Below are positions 1 to 7,652 of a DNA stretch of 64,000 nt, in pieces. Both the position numbers and the translations under genes were made by a program. The notes under the pieces were generated by a model that did no database searches, was not told the origin of the DNA, and saw only the letters and a list, made by a program, of their open reading frames with translations. Every line of letters begins with the position of its first letter. The first letter of the stretch is position 1. This stretch comes from Phormidium tanganyikae FI6-MK23. GTDB taxonomy: Bacteria > Cyanobacteriota > Cyanobacteriia > Leptolyngbyales > Leptolyngbyaceae. The stretch lies in NCBI GenBank assembly GCA_019359175.1, contig JAHHHU010000004.1, positions 1 to 64,000 of the forward strand. Direction: 5' to 3'.

Positions 1-84
1 ACGGCTCACATCGATTTTGCGTTCTCCACGCTTGAGTGCTGCAATCGCTTTTTGGCGCAGGTCATCGCTATACGGGGCAGGTAT
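1..84 (-). mobile_element. IS630-family transposase, N-terminal fragment at window edge
   Basis: Reading the minus strand from 84 gives PAPYSDDLRQKAIAAL followed by KRGERKIDVSR, the helix-turn-helix N-terminus typical of cyanobacterial IS630-type transposases (first ORF of the element). The frame runs off the left edge, so the rest is unseen. The codon where ATG is normally found (before PAPYS) is ATA at 84-82, and no ATG, GTG or TTG lies upstream in frame before position 150, so this copy may be dead or use a rare start. Degenerate repeats of the TTAATGATAG / CTAATGACG kind at about 110-135 may be part of the terminal inverted repeat. Confidence 0.6.
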
Positions 85-194
85 TGAGATTCCTAGTGAC
101 TTTCTGTCTCTTAATGATAGTCCTAATGACGCTTCGTAAAGCTATATTATTCCTCTTAATCACGTCGCGAGCTTTCATGGTTTATCACGTTCCA

Positions 195-224
195 TAAAAA
201 AGCCCCCAGGAATTCTGGGGGCTT
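195..224 (-). terminator. Rho-independent terminator of tkt
   Basis: A 10-bp GC-rich stem (AAGCCCCCAG at 200-209 with its complement at 215-224) is followed on the minus strand by a run of five or six T. It lies 31 bases past the transketolase stop codon. Confidence 0.85.
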
Positions 225-254
225 GCAATTTATCACTCAAAGCAAAATTTGTGG

Positions 255-2264
255 TTATTTGCCCATTACGGCTTTTGCTCGATCGACAACGTTCTCAACG
301 GTGTAGCCGAATTTCTTCATCGCTTCGCCACCCGGAGCCGAAATCCCGAAGCGCTCGATGCTAATCATGTCGCCTTCGTGACCCATGTACTTCTGCCAAC
401 CGAAGCTGGAAGCTGCTTCAACGATGAGGCGTTTTTGATCGGCTTTCGGGAAGATCGTGTTCTTGTAAGCTTCGTCTTGCTCCTCGAATAGTTCCCAACA
501 GGGCATCGACACGACGCGAACTTTGTGACCCTCAGCGCGGAGCTTCTCAGCCGCCGTAACGCATAGGCTCACTTCGCTTCCGGTTCCGACCAGGATGATG
601 TCGGGTAGGTCGTCGCTACCGGAGAGAATATACGCACCACGAGCGACTGCATCGATCGAGCTTCCATCCAAGTTCGGTAAGGCTTGACGAGTCATTGCCA
701 TCAATGAAGGCTGGTGACGACGCTCTACAGCAATTTTGTATGCTCCAGAAGTTTCGTTACCATCTGCGGGGCGGAAGACTAGGAGATTCGGAATCGCGCG
801 TAACGATGCGATCGTTTCAACGGGTTGGTGAGTTGGTCCGTCTTCGCCCAAAGCAACCGAATCGTGAGTCATGACGTAGATTACGCCCGCTTCCGAGAGT
901 GCTGAAAGGCGAATCGCTGCCCGCATATAGTCAGCAAACACCAAGAAGGTCGCACAGTAAGGAATCAGACCAGAACCATGCAGGGCAATCCCGTTACAAA
1001 TTGCGCCCATGCCGTGTTCGCGAACTCCGAAGCGGAGGTTGCGGTTTTGATACGAGCCTTTTTGGAAGTCGCCGAAACCCTTGAGTAGCGTCAGGTTTGA
1101 GTGGGTTAAGTCAGCAGAACCGCCGATCAGTTCGGGAACGACTTGTGCGATCGCGTTCAGTGTCTTCTCAGAAGTTTGACGAGTTGCCAAGCCTTTGTCT
1201 TCTGGCGTGTAAGTCGGTAAGGACTTTTCCCAACCGTCAGGAAGTTTGCCGCTCAACTGCCGCTCGAATAAAGCAGCCTCTTCGCCATACTTCGATTTGT
1301 ATTCAGCGAAAGTTGCGTTCCATTCTTCTTCGAGTTTGGCTCCACGCTCGATCGCTTTACGCCAGTGGTTTAAAGCATCTTCAGGAACGACGAACGGTTC
1401 GTAATCCCAACCGAGATTTTTCCGAGTTGCCGCGACTTCATCGCCACCCAATGCAGCACCGTGAACGCCTGCGGTGTTGGCTTTGTTCGGCGAGCCAAAT
1501 CCGATCGTCGTTCTAACTTTAATCAAGGTCGGCTTGCTGGTTTCTTTCTTCGCTTCCTCAATCGCGGATTGAATCGCTTCTAAATTGGTATCACCATCGG
1601 AAACGACGAGCACTTGCCAACCGTAAGCTTCGTAGCGCTTGCCGACATCTTCGGTGAAGGAAACCTCAGTATCGCCATCGATCGAGATGTGGTTGTCATC
1701 GTACAGCGCGATCAGTTTGCCGAGTCCGAGGTGTCCAGCCAGCGAACACGCTTCACCGGAAACACCTTCCATGTTGCAGCCATCGCCCATAATCACGTAA
1801 GTGTAGTGATCGACGATCGTAGAATCGGGCTTGTTGAAGGTCGCAGCCATGTGCGCTTCAGCCATTGCCAAACCGACCCCGTTACAAATCCCTTGGCCCA
1901 GAGGACCCGTGGTGACTTCAATACCAGCGGTTTCAAAGTTTTCGGGATGTCCAGGAGTACGCGATCCGAGCTGGCGGAATTGCTTGATATCGTCGATCGT
2001 TACACTGTCGTAGCCTGCTAAATAGAGCAGGGCATATTGCAGCATCGAACCGTGACCTGCGGACAAGACGAAGCGATCGCGATTAAACCATTTTGGATTC
2101 TTCGGATTGAACCGCAGGAACTTATCCCACAGCACGAAGGACATCGGAGCCGCACCCATCGGTAAGCCTGGGTGTCCGGATTTTGCTTTCTCAACGCCAT
2201 CGATCGCTAAGAAGCGAATCGAATTAATGCAAAGTTCTTCGAGTGACTGGGCTGCAACGACCAT
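255..2264 (-). CDS. tkt: Transketolase
   Basis: Thiamine-diphosphate enzyme that moves two-carbon ketol units between sugar phosphates. In cyanobacteria it serves the Calvin cycle and the pentose phosphate pathway in the cytoplasm. The 669-residue product has the expected family length. The N-terminal pyrophosphate domain carries the conserved SGHPGLPMG motif, [10 protein letters not shown], and the GDGCNMEG thiamine/metal-binding motif. The middle domain has VREHGMGA and the catalytic-region [11 protein letters not shown]. The ATG at 2264 is chosen because homologues begin [19 protein letters not shown]; an in-frame extension to 2357 would add 31 unconserved residues. Monocistronic, with its own terminator. 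It lies 178 bases downstream of fabF on the same strand. Confidence 0.97.
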   Translation of the reverse strand: MVVAAQSLEELCINSIRFLAIDGVEKAKSGHPGLPMGAAPMSFVLWDKFLRFNPKNPKWFNRDRFVLSAGHGSMLQYALLYLAGYDSVTIDDIKQFRQLGSRTPGHPENFETAGIEVTTGPLGQGICNGVGLAMAEAHMAATFNKPDSTIVDHYTYVIMGDGCNMEGVSGEACSLAGHLGLGKLIALYDDNHISIDGDTEVSFTEDVGKRYEAYGWQVLVVSDGDTNLEAIQSAIEEAKKETSKPTLIKVRTTIGFGSPNKANTAGVHGAALGGDEVAATRKNLGWDYEPFVVPEDALNHWRKAIERGAKLEEEWNATFAEYKSKYGEEAALFERQLSGKLPDGWEKSLPTYTPEDKGLATRQTSEKTLNAIAQVVPELIGGSADLTHSNLTLLKGFGDFQKGSYQNRNLRFGVREHGMGAICNGIALHGSGLIPYCATFLVFADYMRAAIRLSALSEAGVIYVMTHDSVALGEDGPTHQPVETIASLRAIPNLLVFRPADGNETSGAYKIAVERRHQPSLMAMTRQALPNLDGSSIDAVARGAYILSGSDDLPDIILVGTGSEVSLCVTAAEKLRAEGHKVRVVSMPCWELFEEQDEAYKNTIFPKADQKRLIVEAASSFGWQKYMGHEGDMISIERFGISAPGGEAMKKFGYTVENVVDRAKAVMGK

Positions 2265-2442
2265 GATTTCTGTTAAGAATGAACGACGATTGGGCAATAA
2301 CGGAAGAATTCGGGGAAAACGCGAATACCTGATTCCATTATGAAGAATGGTAGGCAAAAATACCTAATCAGAAAAAGCTATCAAAAACTGTTATTCGATA
2401 ACAGCCTCCTAATAATCCTAGATAACGGTAGACAGTTCAAGC

Positions 2443-3696
2443 TCAAGGCACAAACTTTTTAAATGCCAAGGTGACATTGTGTCCGCCAAAACCAAAAGAG
2501 TTTGAGAGTGCAACATCGACAACGTGATCGCGGCTCTCATTCGCGACGTAATCCAGATCACACTCTGGGTCGGGTTCGACTAGGTTGATTGTTGGTGGAA
2601 CGCGATCGTGCTTAATCGCCATCACGGTCGCTACCGCTTCAATTCCACCTGAGCCGCCGAGCAAGTGTCCGGTCATCGATTTCGTGGAACTGACCACGAT
2701 TTGATGAGCGCGATCGCCAAGTGCCGTCTTGATCGCCATCGTCTCGTTTGGATCGTTGACGGGCGTACTGGTTCCGTGAGCGTTGACGTAATCGACTTGA
2801 TCCGGGGTCAAATCACCGTCTTTGAGGCAGAACTGCATGGCTCTGGCGGCATCTTTCCCGCCTGGAGTTTGCCCAGTGATGTGATACGCATCGCAAGTCA
2901 CACCGTAGCCGACGATTTCCGCGTAGATTTTTGCACCACGGGCTAGAGCGTTTTCCATTTCTTCAAGCAGAAGAATTCCAGCACCTTCACCGAGAACGAA
3001 TCCGTCGCGGTCTTTGTCAAATGGACGGCTGGCATGAGCTGGATCGTCATTTCGCAGCGAGAGCGCTTTACAGGCGGCAAATCCAGCGACAGCCAGAGGT
3101 GTGACAGCGGCTTCAGTTCCGCCACAAATCATCGCTTGAGCGTAACCGCGTCGAATCCATTGAAAGGCATCCCCGATCGCATTTGATCCCGCCGCGCAAG
3201 CTGTGACCGAACAAGAATTTGGGCCCTTTGCGCCGATGTGAATCGCGGTCAAGCCTGCCGCCATATTCGCGATCATCATTGGAATCATGAACGGACTACA
3301 GCGATCGGGCCCTTTGGTCAGATTCACTTCTTGCTGATCTTCAAGCACTTTCAAGCCACCGATGCCCGTTCCGATCAACACGCCGACTTGTTCTGCATTC
3401 AGGTCATTGATCGTAAAATTCGCATCTTCTAACGCCTGCTTACTGGCTGACACCGCAAACTGACAAAAGCGATCCATCCGCTTTGCTTCTTTGCGATCCA
3501 TGTATTGATGCGGGTCAAAACCTTTAACTTCAGCCCCAAAGCGGCAATCGTGCCGGGACGGATCAAACAGCGTAATCGGGGCAATCCCGTTCCGTCCGGT
3601 CATCAACCCGTCCCAGTACTCAGAAAGCGTATTGCCGATCGGCGTAATTGCACCAAGACCCGTGACAACGACGCGCTTATTTACCGAATTTGTCAT
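2443..3696 (-). CDS. fabF: Beta-ketoacyl-ACP synthase II (FabF)
   Basis: Condensing enzyme of type II fatty acid synthesis: it joins malonyl-ACP to a growing acyl-ACP. The 417 residues match the family length. Visible are the N-terminal VVVTGLGAITPIGN, the active-site cysteine in SVTACAAGSNAIGDA, the first active-site histidine in NAHGTSTPVND and the second in STKSMTGHLLGGSG, and the C-terminal NSFGFGGHN glycine-rich motif. The start is the ATG at 3696; a TTG three codons upstream is also open. The gene lies directly downstream of acpP on the same strand, the usual acpP-fabF order, so the substrate carrier and the enzyme are probably co-transcribed. A long hairpin repeat sits between the two. 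Confidence 0.97.
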   Translation of the reverse strand: MTNSVNKRVVVTGLGAITPIGNTLSEYWDGLMTGRNGIAPITLFDPSRHDCRFGAEVKGFDPHQYMDRKEAKRMDRFCQFAVSASKQALEDANFTINDLNAEQVGVLIGTGIGGLKVLEDQQEVNLTKGPDRCSPFMIPMMIANMAAGLTAIHIGAKGPNSCSVTACAAGSNAIGDAFQWIRRGYAQAMICGGTEAAVTPLAVAGFAACKALSLRNDDPAHASRPFDKDRDGFVLGEGAGILLLEEMENALARGAKIYAEIVGYGVTCDAYHITGQTPGGKDAARAMQFCLKDGDLTPDQVDYVNAHGTSTPVNDPNETMAIKTALGDRAHQIVVSSTKSMTGHLLGGSGGIEAVATVMAIKHDRVPPTINLVEPDPECDLDYVANESRDHVVDVALSNSFGFGGHNVTLAFKKFVP

Positions 3697-3714
3697 GATT
3701 TCCAATCTTAGAAA

Positions 3715-3779
3715 GGGAGTAGGGAGTAGGGAATAGGGAGTAGGGATGACAAATCGCAGTTCCCGACTCCCGACTCCCG
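3715..3779. repeat. Heptanucleotide repeat forming a long hairpin
   Basis: Three GGGAGTA units and one GGGAATA (3715-3742) plus GGGA are followed, after a 14-base spacer, by complementary CCCGACT units (3762-3779). The two arms can pair as a long GC-rich hairpin. This is the short tandem heptamer repeat type seen between cyanobacterial genes. It fills most of the acpP-fabF gap and ends 4 bases from the acpP stop codon. Confidence 0.85.
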
Positions 3780-3783
3780 CTCA

Positions 3784-4035
3784 TTATGCGGATGCTGCGA
3801 CTTTGCCGCTGATGTAGTCAACTGCGGACTGGACTGTGGCGATTTCTTCTGCCGCTTCGTCGGGGATTTCGATGTCGAATTCTTCTTCGAGCGCCATCAC
3901 TAGCTCGACGGTATCGAGCGAATCTGCGCCCAAATCGTTTGCAAAACTCGCACCAGCGACCACTTTGGCGGTATCAACGCCCAACTGTTCCGACACGATT
4001 TTCTGGACTTTATCAAAAATTTCAGTCTCGCTCAT
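3784..4035 (-). CDS. acpP: Acyl carrier protein
   Basis: Small acidic carrier that holds acyl chains on a phosphopantetheine arm during fatty acid and lipid synthesis. The product is 83 residues. The attachment serine lies in the [16 protein letters not shown] motif (serine near residue 39), and the four-helix ACP pattern ending in [19 protein letters not shown] is intact. A good ribosome binding site (AGAGGAACT) precedes the ATG at 4035. First gene of the acpP-fabF unit. The 257-base gap upstream of it separates divergent genes and presumably holds both promoters. Confidence 0.98.
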   Translation of the reverse strand: MSETEIFDKVQKIVSEQLGVDTAKVVAGASFANDLGADSLDTVELVMALEEEFDIEIPDEAAEEIATVQSAVDYISGKVAASA

Positions 4036-4292
4036 AGTTCCTCTTGGGTTGCAGCAGCAACAAATCTCACTAAATGAAAGGGTTTACTCAGCCGATGTCC
4101 GGTCTTCGTGACGATACGGTTTTGAGCATTTTTTCATCTTATCTGATTGCGGATACACACATCAGATTCAATGGTGCGGTGAATATTCTGCCACGATTCT
4201 GCATAAGGAAATTAAAGGAATTGTCAGAGAAAGATTCACAGGCGTAATCGATCGGCAGTACCATCAAAGGCGAACGCTTCTCTAGAGATGTT

Positions 4293-5177
4293 ATGGCACT
4301 GAAGTACGCTTATTTTCCCGGTTGTGTGGCACAGGGAGCTTGCCGCGAGTTGGATCAATCGACGAAAGCGGTGACCCGATCGCTAGGGATCGAATTGATT
4401 GAACTGAAAAAAGCGTCCTGTTGCGGATCGGGAACGTTCAAAGAAGATTCGCAACTGCTTGAAGATACGGTGAATGCAAGAAATATCGCACTAGCAGAAG
4501 AATTAAATCTGCCTTTATTGACGCATTGCAGTACGTGCCAAGGTGTGATTGGTCATGTGGATGAACGGCTGAAATCTGCGGATTCAGAGTATTTGAATCA
4601 GGTGAATGGCTTTTTGAAGAAAGAAGGCTGTTCGCCCTACAAGGGAACGAGCGAAGTTAAACATTTACTTTGGGCACTGGTGGCTGATTACGGATTAGAA
4701 GCGATCGCACAAAAAGTCACACGCAAACTTTCAGGTCTGAAGTGCGCTGCATTCTACGGCTGTTATTTACTACGCGGACAAGAACATCCCTACGACGATC
4801 CGTTCAATCCGAAATCGATGGAGAACTTATTTGAAGCGATTGGTGCAACGCCAATTTACTACCGCGGTCGGACTCAGTGCTGCGGATGGCCGCTTTCGAG
4901 TTATGCCACAGAGCAATCGTTCAAAATGGCGGGAACGCATATCGAAGAAGCGATCGCTGCTGGAGCCGATTGTATTGTTACACCTTGTCCGCTCTGTCAC
5001 TTGAATTTAGATTCTCGTCAGCCGGAAGTTGAGCAAGTGATCGGAAAAACGCTCGGTTTACCTGTACTGCATTTGTCGCAACTGGTCGCACTCGCGATCG
5101 GAGTTTCGCCGCAAGAATTGGGACTCGATCGACATATTGTTTCGACGCGATCTGTACTCGCGAAATTGGGACGATAG
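4293..5177 (+). CDS. HdrB-like CCG-domain iron-sulfur protein
   Basis: Related to the B subunit of CoB-CoM heterodisulfide reductase and to the SdhE/SdhC-type subunit of some succinate dehydrogenases. It contains two CCG cysteine-rich motifs. The first is C11, C43-C44, C79-x2-C82. The second runs from KCAAFYGC (about residue 151) through QCCGWP to TPCPLC. In family members these motifs bind an unusual noncubane iron-sulfur cluster and handle thiol/disulfide or quinone electron transfer. 294 residues, no signal peptide and no membrane span. No partner subunit (HdrA/HdrC or SdhA/B) lies in this window, so the substrate is unknown. Many cyanobacterial genomes annotate this gene as a succinate dehydrogenase membrane-anchor-like subunit; that role is inference. 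Confidence 0.85.
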   Translation: MALKYAYFPGCVAQGACRELDQSTKAVTRSLGIELIELKKASCCGSGTFKEDSQLLEDTVNARNIALAEELNLPLLTHCSTCQGVIGHVDERLKSADSEYLNQVNGFLKKEGCSPYKGTSEVKHLLWALVADYGLEAIAQKVTRKLSGLKCAAFYGCYLLRGQEHPYDDPFNPKSMENLFEAIGATPIYYRGRTQCCGWPLSSYATEQSFKMAGTHIEEAIAAGADCIVTPCPLCHLNLDSRQPEVEQVIGKTLGLPVLHLSQLVALAIGVSPQELGLDRHIVSTRSVLAKLGR

Positions 5178-5247
5178 AGAAATACTAATAAAAGTGCTTG
5201 ACAGTCTGAGTTAAGTTAGAACCATAACGCCCCGAATCCCCGTATCT

Positions 5248-6633
5248 ATGCAGCTACACTGCACTCGTCCTGGTTGTGCCCGTCCATTGAATCATTTTTC
5301 GGATTTGGATGACCCCAACATTTTGAAATCCATTCCGCAGAAGTTTTGTACGCACTGTGGAATGCCGTTGATTTTAGTGGGGCGGTATTTGCCAACAAAA
5401 TTGTTGGGACAAGGGGGATTCGGAACGGCATTTTTGGGACGCGATCGCTACACGCCGAAATTGCGTCAATGTGTCGTAAAACAATTTCAGCCATCGGGCA
5501 ATCTTAAGCCTGCTCAGTTGAAGATTGCCCAAGATTTATTTGAACGAGAAGCCGAAGTTTTAGAACAGTTGGGGCGCGAACATCCCCAGATTCCGGATTT
5601 GTTTGCGTTCTTTGAATTGACCGTTCCGAATGCTCAGACGCAAAAAGACGATGGGTTTTTCTATCTCGTTCAGGAATACATCGACGGGCAAACGCTCGAA
5701 GAAGAACTTGCCCAAACTGGAAAATTTCCAGAAACCGAGATTGTGAAAGCGCTCGATCAAGTGCTGAAGATTCTCGATTTTGTTCACGAAAACGGCTCGA
5801 TTCACCGAGACATCAAGCCCTCGAACATCATGCGTCACAAGAACGGGCGATTTTATCTGCTCGATTTTGGTGCGGTGAAATTTGTGACAAAATCTGTCGG
5901 CAATCCACAGAGTTCAACCGGAATCTATTCGGCTGGATTTGCGCCGCCTGAACAAATGTCAGGTAGTCAGGTTTTTCCCTCTAGCGATTTGTATGCTTTG
6001 GCGGTGACTTGCGTGATGCTGTTGACGAACAAAGCGCCTCAAGATTTGTTTGATAGCTACAACAACAGTTGGAAATGGCGGAACTTCGCGCAAGTCAGCT
6101 CACGTTTAGCCGATGTCCTCGATCGAATGTTGCTTTATGCTCCTGCCGATCGCTATCAGTCTGCGATCGAAGTTCTAGATGCGCTTGCCCCGAAACCTGC
6201 TGTGCTTCCGCCTCCAGTCATTGCTCAACCAAAACCCATCGCTCCTCGTCAAATCTCGCTCCCTAGATTTTCAACGATCGAGATGATGAGTAGTGCTTTG
6301 TTTACCGGATTTGAGGGGGGAGTGATTGCGATCTCGCTTGTGAGTTTGTTGGGGACAACACTGATCAGCGCAGGCTTCTGGTTCGCGCTGGTTGGAATTT
6401 TGATTTTGGCTCAATTCTTGCGCTTCATCGAGAAAGTTGATTTCTTAATTTTGGCGGTGATTTCATTCCTAGTTGTAGGATTTGTGGGACAACTGAACTG
6501 GGCAGGAGCCTTTATTCGAGCCGGAAACCCATTTTTGAATATTCTCGCCATCGCTGGATTTACAGGATTAGCAGGACTCGCGATCGCGCTGTTATTTCGC
6601 CTGATTTACAAACTTGTTTCCCGATTTTTATGA
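5248..6633 (+). CDS. Membrane serine/threonine protein kinase with 4-Cys prefix
   Basis: Hanks-type kinase of 461 residues. It begins with a four-cysteine zinc-ribbon-like prefix (C5, C10, C34, C37). The kinase domain follows: glycine loop GQGGFG (54-59), ATP lysine K78 (VVK), catalytic HRDIKPSN (D188) and DFG (206-208), all intact, so it should be active. After a proline-rich linker (about 310-335) the last 110 residues hold about four hydrophobic segments, so the kinase is tethered to the membrane with the catalytic domain most likely cytoplasmic. Its stop codon overlaps the start of the next gene in ATGA (6630-6633), which implies translational coupling to a phosphate-binding-type protein. 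The target is unknown. Confidence 0.93.
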   Translation: MQLHCTRPGCARPLNHFSDLDDPNILKSIPQKFCTHCGMPLILVGRYLPTKLLGQGGFGTAFLGRDRYTPKLRQCVVKQFQPSGNLKPAQLKIAQDLFEREAEVLEQLGREHPQIPDLFAFFELTVPNAQTQKDDGFFYLVQEYIDGQTLEEELAQTGKFPETEIVKALDQVLKILDFVHENGSIHRDIKPSNIMRHKNGRFYLLDFGAVKFVTKSVGNPQSSTGIYSAGFAPPEQMSGSQVFPSSDLYALAVTCVMLLTNKAPQDLFDSYNNSWKWRNFAQVSSRLADVLDRMLLYAPADRYQSAIEVLDALAPKPAVLPPPVIAQPKPIAPRQISLPRFSTIEMMSSALFTGFEGGVIAISLVSLLGTTLISAGFWFALVGILILAQFLRFIEKVDFLILAVISFLVVGFVGQLNWAGAFIRAGNPFLNILAIAGFTGLAGLAIALLFRLIYKLVSRFL

Positions 6634-7652
6634 CTCAAAAAAACGAAACGCCCGCTTTGATTGTTTCGCTGTTGGTGACAGGTTGTTTGCTCGGTGCGGG
6701 AGCGTGGTGGATTACTAAGGGATCGAGAATTGATCTTTCTCAAACTAATTTGCCTGCCTCGCCACAATCTTCTGTGAGTAGCACTCAAGTCAATTGGTCA
6801 AGCGTGCAGAATGTGCCGTCGGGCATTTTCAACTATGGCGGCAGTACCAGTTGGGCACCGCTTCGATTGAGTGTCGATTCTACTTTGCAGGCTGCTCGCC
6901 CTGAATTTCGATTGCGCTATGTTGATCCAGCAGGTAGCACTGCTAGTTCGACTTCTGGAATTCGGATGCTGCTCGATGGTCAGATTCAGTTTGCCCAATC
7001 GTCGCGCCCAGTCTCGCCGCAGGAACAGCAGGAAGCACAGCAGAAAGGCTTTAGTTTGAGAGAAATTCCGATCGCGATTGATGGATTAGCGATCGCGGTC
7101 AATTCCTCGCTGAATCTTCCCGGTCTTTCCTTGGGACAACTGAGAGATATCTATACCGGACAAGTCACGAACTGGAAGCAAGTCGGTGGCTCTGATCTGC
7201 CGATTACTGCTTTTTCGCGCGATTCTAAATCTGGTGGAACTGTAGAACTTTTTATCGAACAAGTTCTGAACAAACAAGCACTTGGCTCATCGGTGCAGAT
7301 TGTTTCTACTACAACCGAAGCACTCCGAAAATTGGGCGCAACTCCGGGTGGAATTTACTTTGCTTCGGCTCCTGAAGTGGTTCCACAGTGTACTGTGAAA
7401 TCGATCCCGATCGCTAGAACGAATCAATTTGTCGCACCCTATCAAGAACCGATCGCGACTTGTCCAACGCGCAATCAATTGAATACTAAAGCGTTTCAGG
7501 ATGGAACTTATCCGCTGACTCGCAATCTCTCAGTGATTGTGAAACAGAACAATGGCACGGAGCAGAAAGCCGGGGAAGCTTATGCGAATTTGTTGCTAAG
7601 TACTCCAGCTCAAGAAGCGATCTCAAAAGCAGGCTTTGTCAGAATTCGTTAA
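6630..7652 (+). CDS. Membrane-anchored PstS-like substrate-binding protein
   Basis: 340 residues. An N-terminal hydrophobic segment (residues 9-29) acts as signal anchor, and the rest is a periplasmic binding protein of the phosphate (PstS/PBP-like 2) superfamily: FNYGGSTSWAPL near residue 67, the SSRPVSPQE region, GQLRDIYTGQVTNWKQVGG and SRDSKSGGTVELF, all characteristic of the family. No lipobox is seen. No pstC, pstA or pstB genes are near, so transport is unlikely. The 4-base overlap with the upstream kinase gene suggests it works with the kinase, perhaps as its extracytoplasmic ligand sensor. The downstream gene converges on it with a 4-base overlap of coding ends. Confidence 0.88.
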   Translation: MTQKNETPALIVSLLVTGCLLGAGAWWITKGSRIDLSQTNLPASPQSSVSSTQVNWSSVQNVPSGIFNYGGSTSWAPLRLSVDSTLQAARPEFRLRYVDPAGSTASSTSGIRMLLDGQIQFAQSSRPVSPQEQQEAQQKGFSLREIPIAIDGLAIAVNSSLNLPGLSLGQLRDIYTGQVTNWKQVGGSDLPITAFSRDSKSGGTVELFIEQVLNKQALGSSVQIVSTTTEALRKLGATPGGIYFASAPEVVPQCTVKSIPIARTNQFVAPYQEPIATCPTRNQLNTKAFQDGTYPLTRNLSVIVKQNNGTEQKAGEAYANLLLSTPAQEAISKAGFVRIR

